Assembly: GCA_903927645.1 (NCBI GenBank)
Contig: CAIYNX010000288.1
Location: forward strand, 1 to 34,277
DNA length: 34,277 nt
Direction of reading: 5' to 3'
Source: an uncultured Mucilaginibacter sp.
GTDB lineage: Bacteria; Bacteroidota; Bacteroidia; Sphingobacteriales; Sphingobacteriaceae
Shown in pieces: positions 32,675 through 34,277 of the stretch. A model generated the notes under the pieces. The model ran no database searches, was not told the DNA's origin, and worked only from the letters and a program-made list of their open reading frames with translations. The stretch's first letter is position 1. Every line of letters begins with the position of its first letter. The position numbers and the translations under genes were made by a program.

Positions 32675-34042
32675 TTATGAAAGTTCTGTGAAGTATTTAT
32701 AAAATAAGGGTATGGTTTCAATCCCTTTGTAAAAATTAACCAAATCATATTTTTCGTTTGGCGAATGCAAGGCGTCACTATCAAGCCCAAAACCCATTAA
32801 AACAGTTTTTATTCCTAATTCAGCTTCAAATAAAGCAACTATTGGTATACTACCACCACCTCGAGTTGGAATAGGTTTTTTACCAAATGATTCTTCAATA
32901 GCTTTTTGAGCTGCCAAATATGCTATACTATCAGTTGGGGTTACAACTGGTTCTCCACCATGATGAGGAAAAACCTCAACCTTTACACTTTTTGGTGCTA
33001 TTTTTTTAAAATGATGGGTAAAAAGGTTGGTTATTTCTTCCGAGGTTTGGTTAGGCACCAAACGCATTGATATTTTTGCAGCAGCCTTTGAAGGTAAAAC
33101 CGTTTTAGCTCCCTCTCCAATGTAGCCACCCCAAATGCCATTTACTTCTAATGTAGGTCTGGTACCAGTGCGTTCTAAAGTGGAGTAACCAGTTTCGCCC
33201 CAAAGCTCATTAACTCCTAAATCCTTTTTATAATCTTCTTCATTGAAAGGAGCACTATTCAAAGCTTGACGTTCCTCGGTTTTTAAATCTAAAACATGAT
33301 CATAAAATCCAGGGATAGTAATTTTATTGTTTTCATCATGCAATGAAGCTATCATTTTTGCTAATATAGTGGCAGGATTAGCAACGGCTCCACCATATAC
33401 ACCTGAATGTAAATCACGATTAGGTCCTGTTACTTCAACTTCTAAATAAGAAAGCCCTCTTAATCCAGTCTCTAAGGAAGGATTTTCCAAACTGATCATT
33501 GAGGTATCAGAAATTAATATTACATCGGCTTTTAATCGTTCTTTATTAGCTTTTACAAAAATAGAAAGGTTAGCAGATCCTACCTCTTCTTCTCCTTCTA
33601 TCATGAATTTTATATTGCAAGGTAAAGTATCTGTTTGCATCATTAGCTCAAATGCTTTTATATGCATGTAAACTTGACCTTTATCATCGCAGGCACCACG
33701 GGCATATATTTTACCATCCCTTAAAGTAGGTTCAAAAGCTGGACTTATCCATTTTTCAATTGGCTCGGCTGGTTGAACATCATAATGCCCATAAACCAAT
33801 ACAGTTGGTTTATGGGCATCAATAATTTTTTCTCCGTATACAATTGGGTTACCTGCAGTTTCGCAAATTTCAACCTTGGTTGCTCCTGCTGCCAATAATT
33901 GCTTTGCCACAAAATTGGCCGTATTTATAATATCTTCATTATACTTTGAATCTGCACTTATAGAAGGATATCGCAAAAATTCGAATAACTCATCTAAAAA
34001 TCTTTGTTTATGCTTATCAATGTAATTTTTTATTAACTCCAT
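32675..34042 (-). CDS. M20-family dipeptidase
   Basis: From the ATG at 34040-34042 the protein has 455 residues. It is a di-zinc peptidase of the M20 family, in the branch of CNDP-like dipeptidases. Seen: metal ligand block VYGHYDVQPAEP (His86, Asp88), RGACDDKGQ (bridging Asp119), IEGEEEVGS (general base and ligand, Glu152-Glu153), LISDTSM (Asp179), the dimerisation-domain GLRGLSYLEVEVTGPNRDLHSG, and the last ligand His in DALHSPNE. It should cleave dipeptides in the cytoplasm. Starts at 34051 (ATG) and 34060 (TTG) are also in frame. I chose 34042 because the family begins 'M..I..YI....RFLDEL', and a -7 box at 34058-34065 leaves almost no leader for the others. Confidence 0.93.
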   Translation of the reverse strand: MELIKNYIDKHKQRFLDELFEFLRYPSISADSKYNEDIINTANFVAKQLLAAGATKVEICETAGNPIVYGEKIIDAHKPTVLVYGHYDVQPAEPIEKWISPAFEPTLRDGKIYARGACDDKGQVYMHIKAFELMMQTDTLPCNIKFMIEGEEEVGSANLSIFVKANKERLKADVILISDTSMISLENPSLETGLRGLSYLEVEVTGPNRDLHSGVYGGAVANPATILAKMIASLHDENNKITIPGFYDHVLDLKTEERQALNSAPFNEEDYKKDLGVNELWGETGYSTLERTGTRPTLEVNGIWGGYIGEGAKTVLPSKAAAKISMRLVPNQTSEEITNLFTHHFKKIAPKSVKVEVFPHHGGEPVVTPTDSIAYLAAQKAIEESFGKKPIPTRGGGSIPIVALFEAELGIKTVLMGFGLDSDALHSPNEKYDLVNFYKGIETIPLFYKYFTELS

Positions 34043-34057
34043 TTTATCCATTTTGAG

Positions 34058-34065
34058 CAAATATA
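34058..34065 (-). promoter_or_regulatory. Putative -7 box (TATATTTG) for the M20 dipeptidase
   Basis: The minus-strand TATATTTG matches TAnnTTTG. A TTTG at 34090-34093 sits 24 bp further upstream, a little more than the usual 19-21 bp spacing for a -33 element. The predicted leader to the ATG at 34042 is about 10 nt. Confidence 0.45.
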
Positions 34066-34115
34066 AGCTAAAATGCTTTTTATTTTTATCAAATTGGAGT
34101 TATTGATTAATTGAA

Positions 34116-34277
34116 TTAATTAAATTGTTCTTGGTTCAAATCAGCTTGACTAGTATTTTGTTTGTCATTCAAATCAGCTTGACTGGTATTTTGTTTGTCG
34201 TTCAAATCAGCTTGACTAGTATTTTGTTTGTCATTCAAATCAGCTTGACTGGTATTTTGTTTGTCATTCAAATCAGC
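34116..34277 (-). CDS. C-terminal end of an unknown protein made of 11-residue tandem repeats (cut by window edge)
   Basis: The last 53 codons and TAA of a minus-strand gene are inside the window. The reading frame is open through the edge. It encodes ADLN, four copies of DKQNTSQADLN, and a tail QEQFN. All four copies are identical in protein; DNA differences are silent (Thr act/acc, Asn aat/aac), which shows this is the used frame. The repeat is polar, Gln/Asn/Asp-rich and helix-compatible. I do not recognise a family, and the functional part lies outside the window. It is upstream of the M20 dipeptidase gene on the same strand, with a promoter-like box between. Confidence 0.75.
   Translation of the reverse strand, partial: ADLNDKQNTSQADLNDKQNTSQADLNDKQNTSQADLNDKQNTSQADLNQEQFN
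34135..34277. repeat. 33-bp direct tandem repeat, four full units plus 11 bp
   Basis: Units at 34135-34167, 34168-34200, 34201-34233 and 34234-34266, then a partial unit to the window end. Units 1 and 3 are identical. Units 2 and 4 share a G in place of A at the ninth base after ttcaaatca-gcttga and differ from each other at one base. The alternation suggests duplication of a 66-bp dimer. There are no spacers, so it is not a CRISPR array. Confidence 0.95.

Noticed and set aside
34135..34277. CRISPR array
   Set aside because: The 33-bp units are directly adjacent with no spacers, and they encode a continuous protein frame.
1..34277. Defence system, prophage or integrative element
   Set aside because: No transposase, integrase, restriction, toxin-antitoxin or phage genes, tRNA or attachment repeats were seen. 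The BatA vWA protein, Hsp70 and ClpB are housekeeping-type genes here.

Overview
The window looks like chromosomal DNA of a Bacteroidota member, most likely close to Sphingobacteriaceae/Sphingobacteriia. The evidence is low GC, a TonB receptor paired with a DUF4249 lipoprotein, DUF4199 and BatA-type proteins, several TAnnTTTG promoter boxes, and almost no Shine-Dalgarno sequences. This assignment is inference from gene content; no 16S or other marker is present. There is no tRNA, rRNA, insertion sequence, prophage or CRISPR array, and no intergenic gap above 300 bp. Most genes are ordinary core or lineage genes.

Left part (1-8650): the 5' end of a class A penicillin-binding protein diverges from a PPK2 polyphosphate kinase. 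A secreted protein of the vanadium haloperoxidase/PAP2 fold follows, and its cofactor-binding residues look largely lost. A minus-strand pair, aminotransferase plus nitrilase-type omega-amidase, fits glutamine-driven transamination of keto-acids such as the methionine-salvage keto acid. Divergent from it is a compact three-gene ABC importer (lipoprotein, permease, ATPase) of the TrpXYZ type. A Gly/Tyr-rich secreted protein of the DUF6515 type closes this part at a strong hairpin.

Middle (8650-21800): a minus-strand operon encodes a BatA-like vWA membrane protein, a dihydroorotase homologue without its metal-binding residues, an acidic unknown protein and a DUF4199 membrane protein. Upstream are a TonB-dependent receptor with DUF4249 lipoprotein and an aldo/keto reductase. 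Biotin carboxylase and riboflavin synthase lie on the plus strand, and a secreted TPR protein converges on riboflavin synthase with a 15-bp overlap.

Right part (21800-34277): an AraC regulator diverges from a phytanoyl-CoA-dioxygenase-like oxygenase. Then come an unknown secreted protein, an HscA-type Hsp70, a large secreted HExxH metalloprotease with a propeller-like middle and probable outer-membrane barrel, the ClpB disaggregase and an M20 dipeptidase. The last 160 bp are the 3' end of a minus-strand gene built of nearly identical 33-bp (11-residue) tandem repeats.

I did not find a clear new multi-gene system. The best leads are two degenerate enzymes (haloperoxidase-like and dihydroorotase-like), the conserved-looking BatA/pseudo-dihydroorotase operon, the metalloprotease-barrel fusion and the expanding repeat gene at the right edge.
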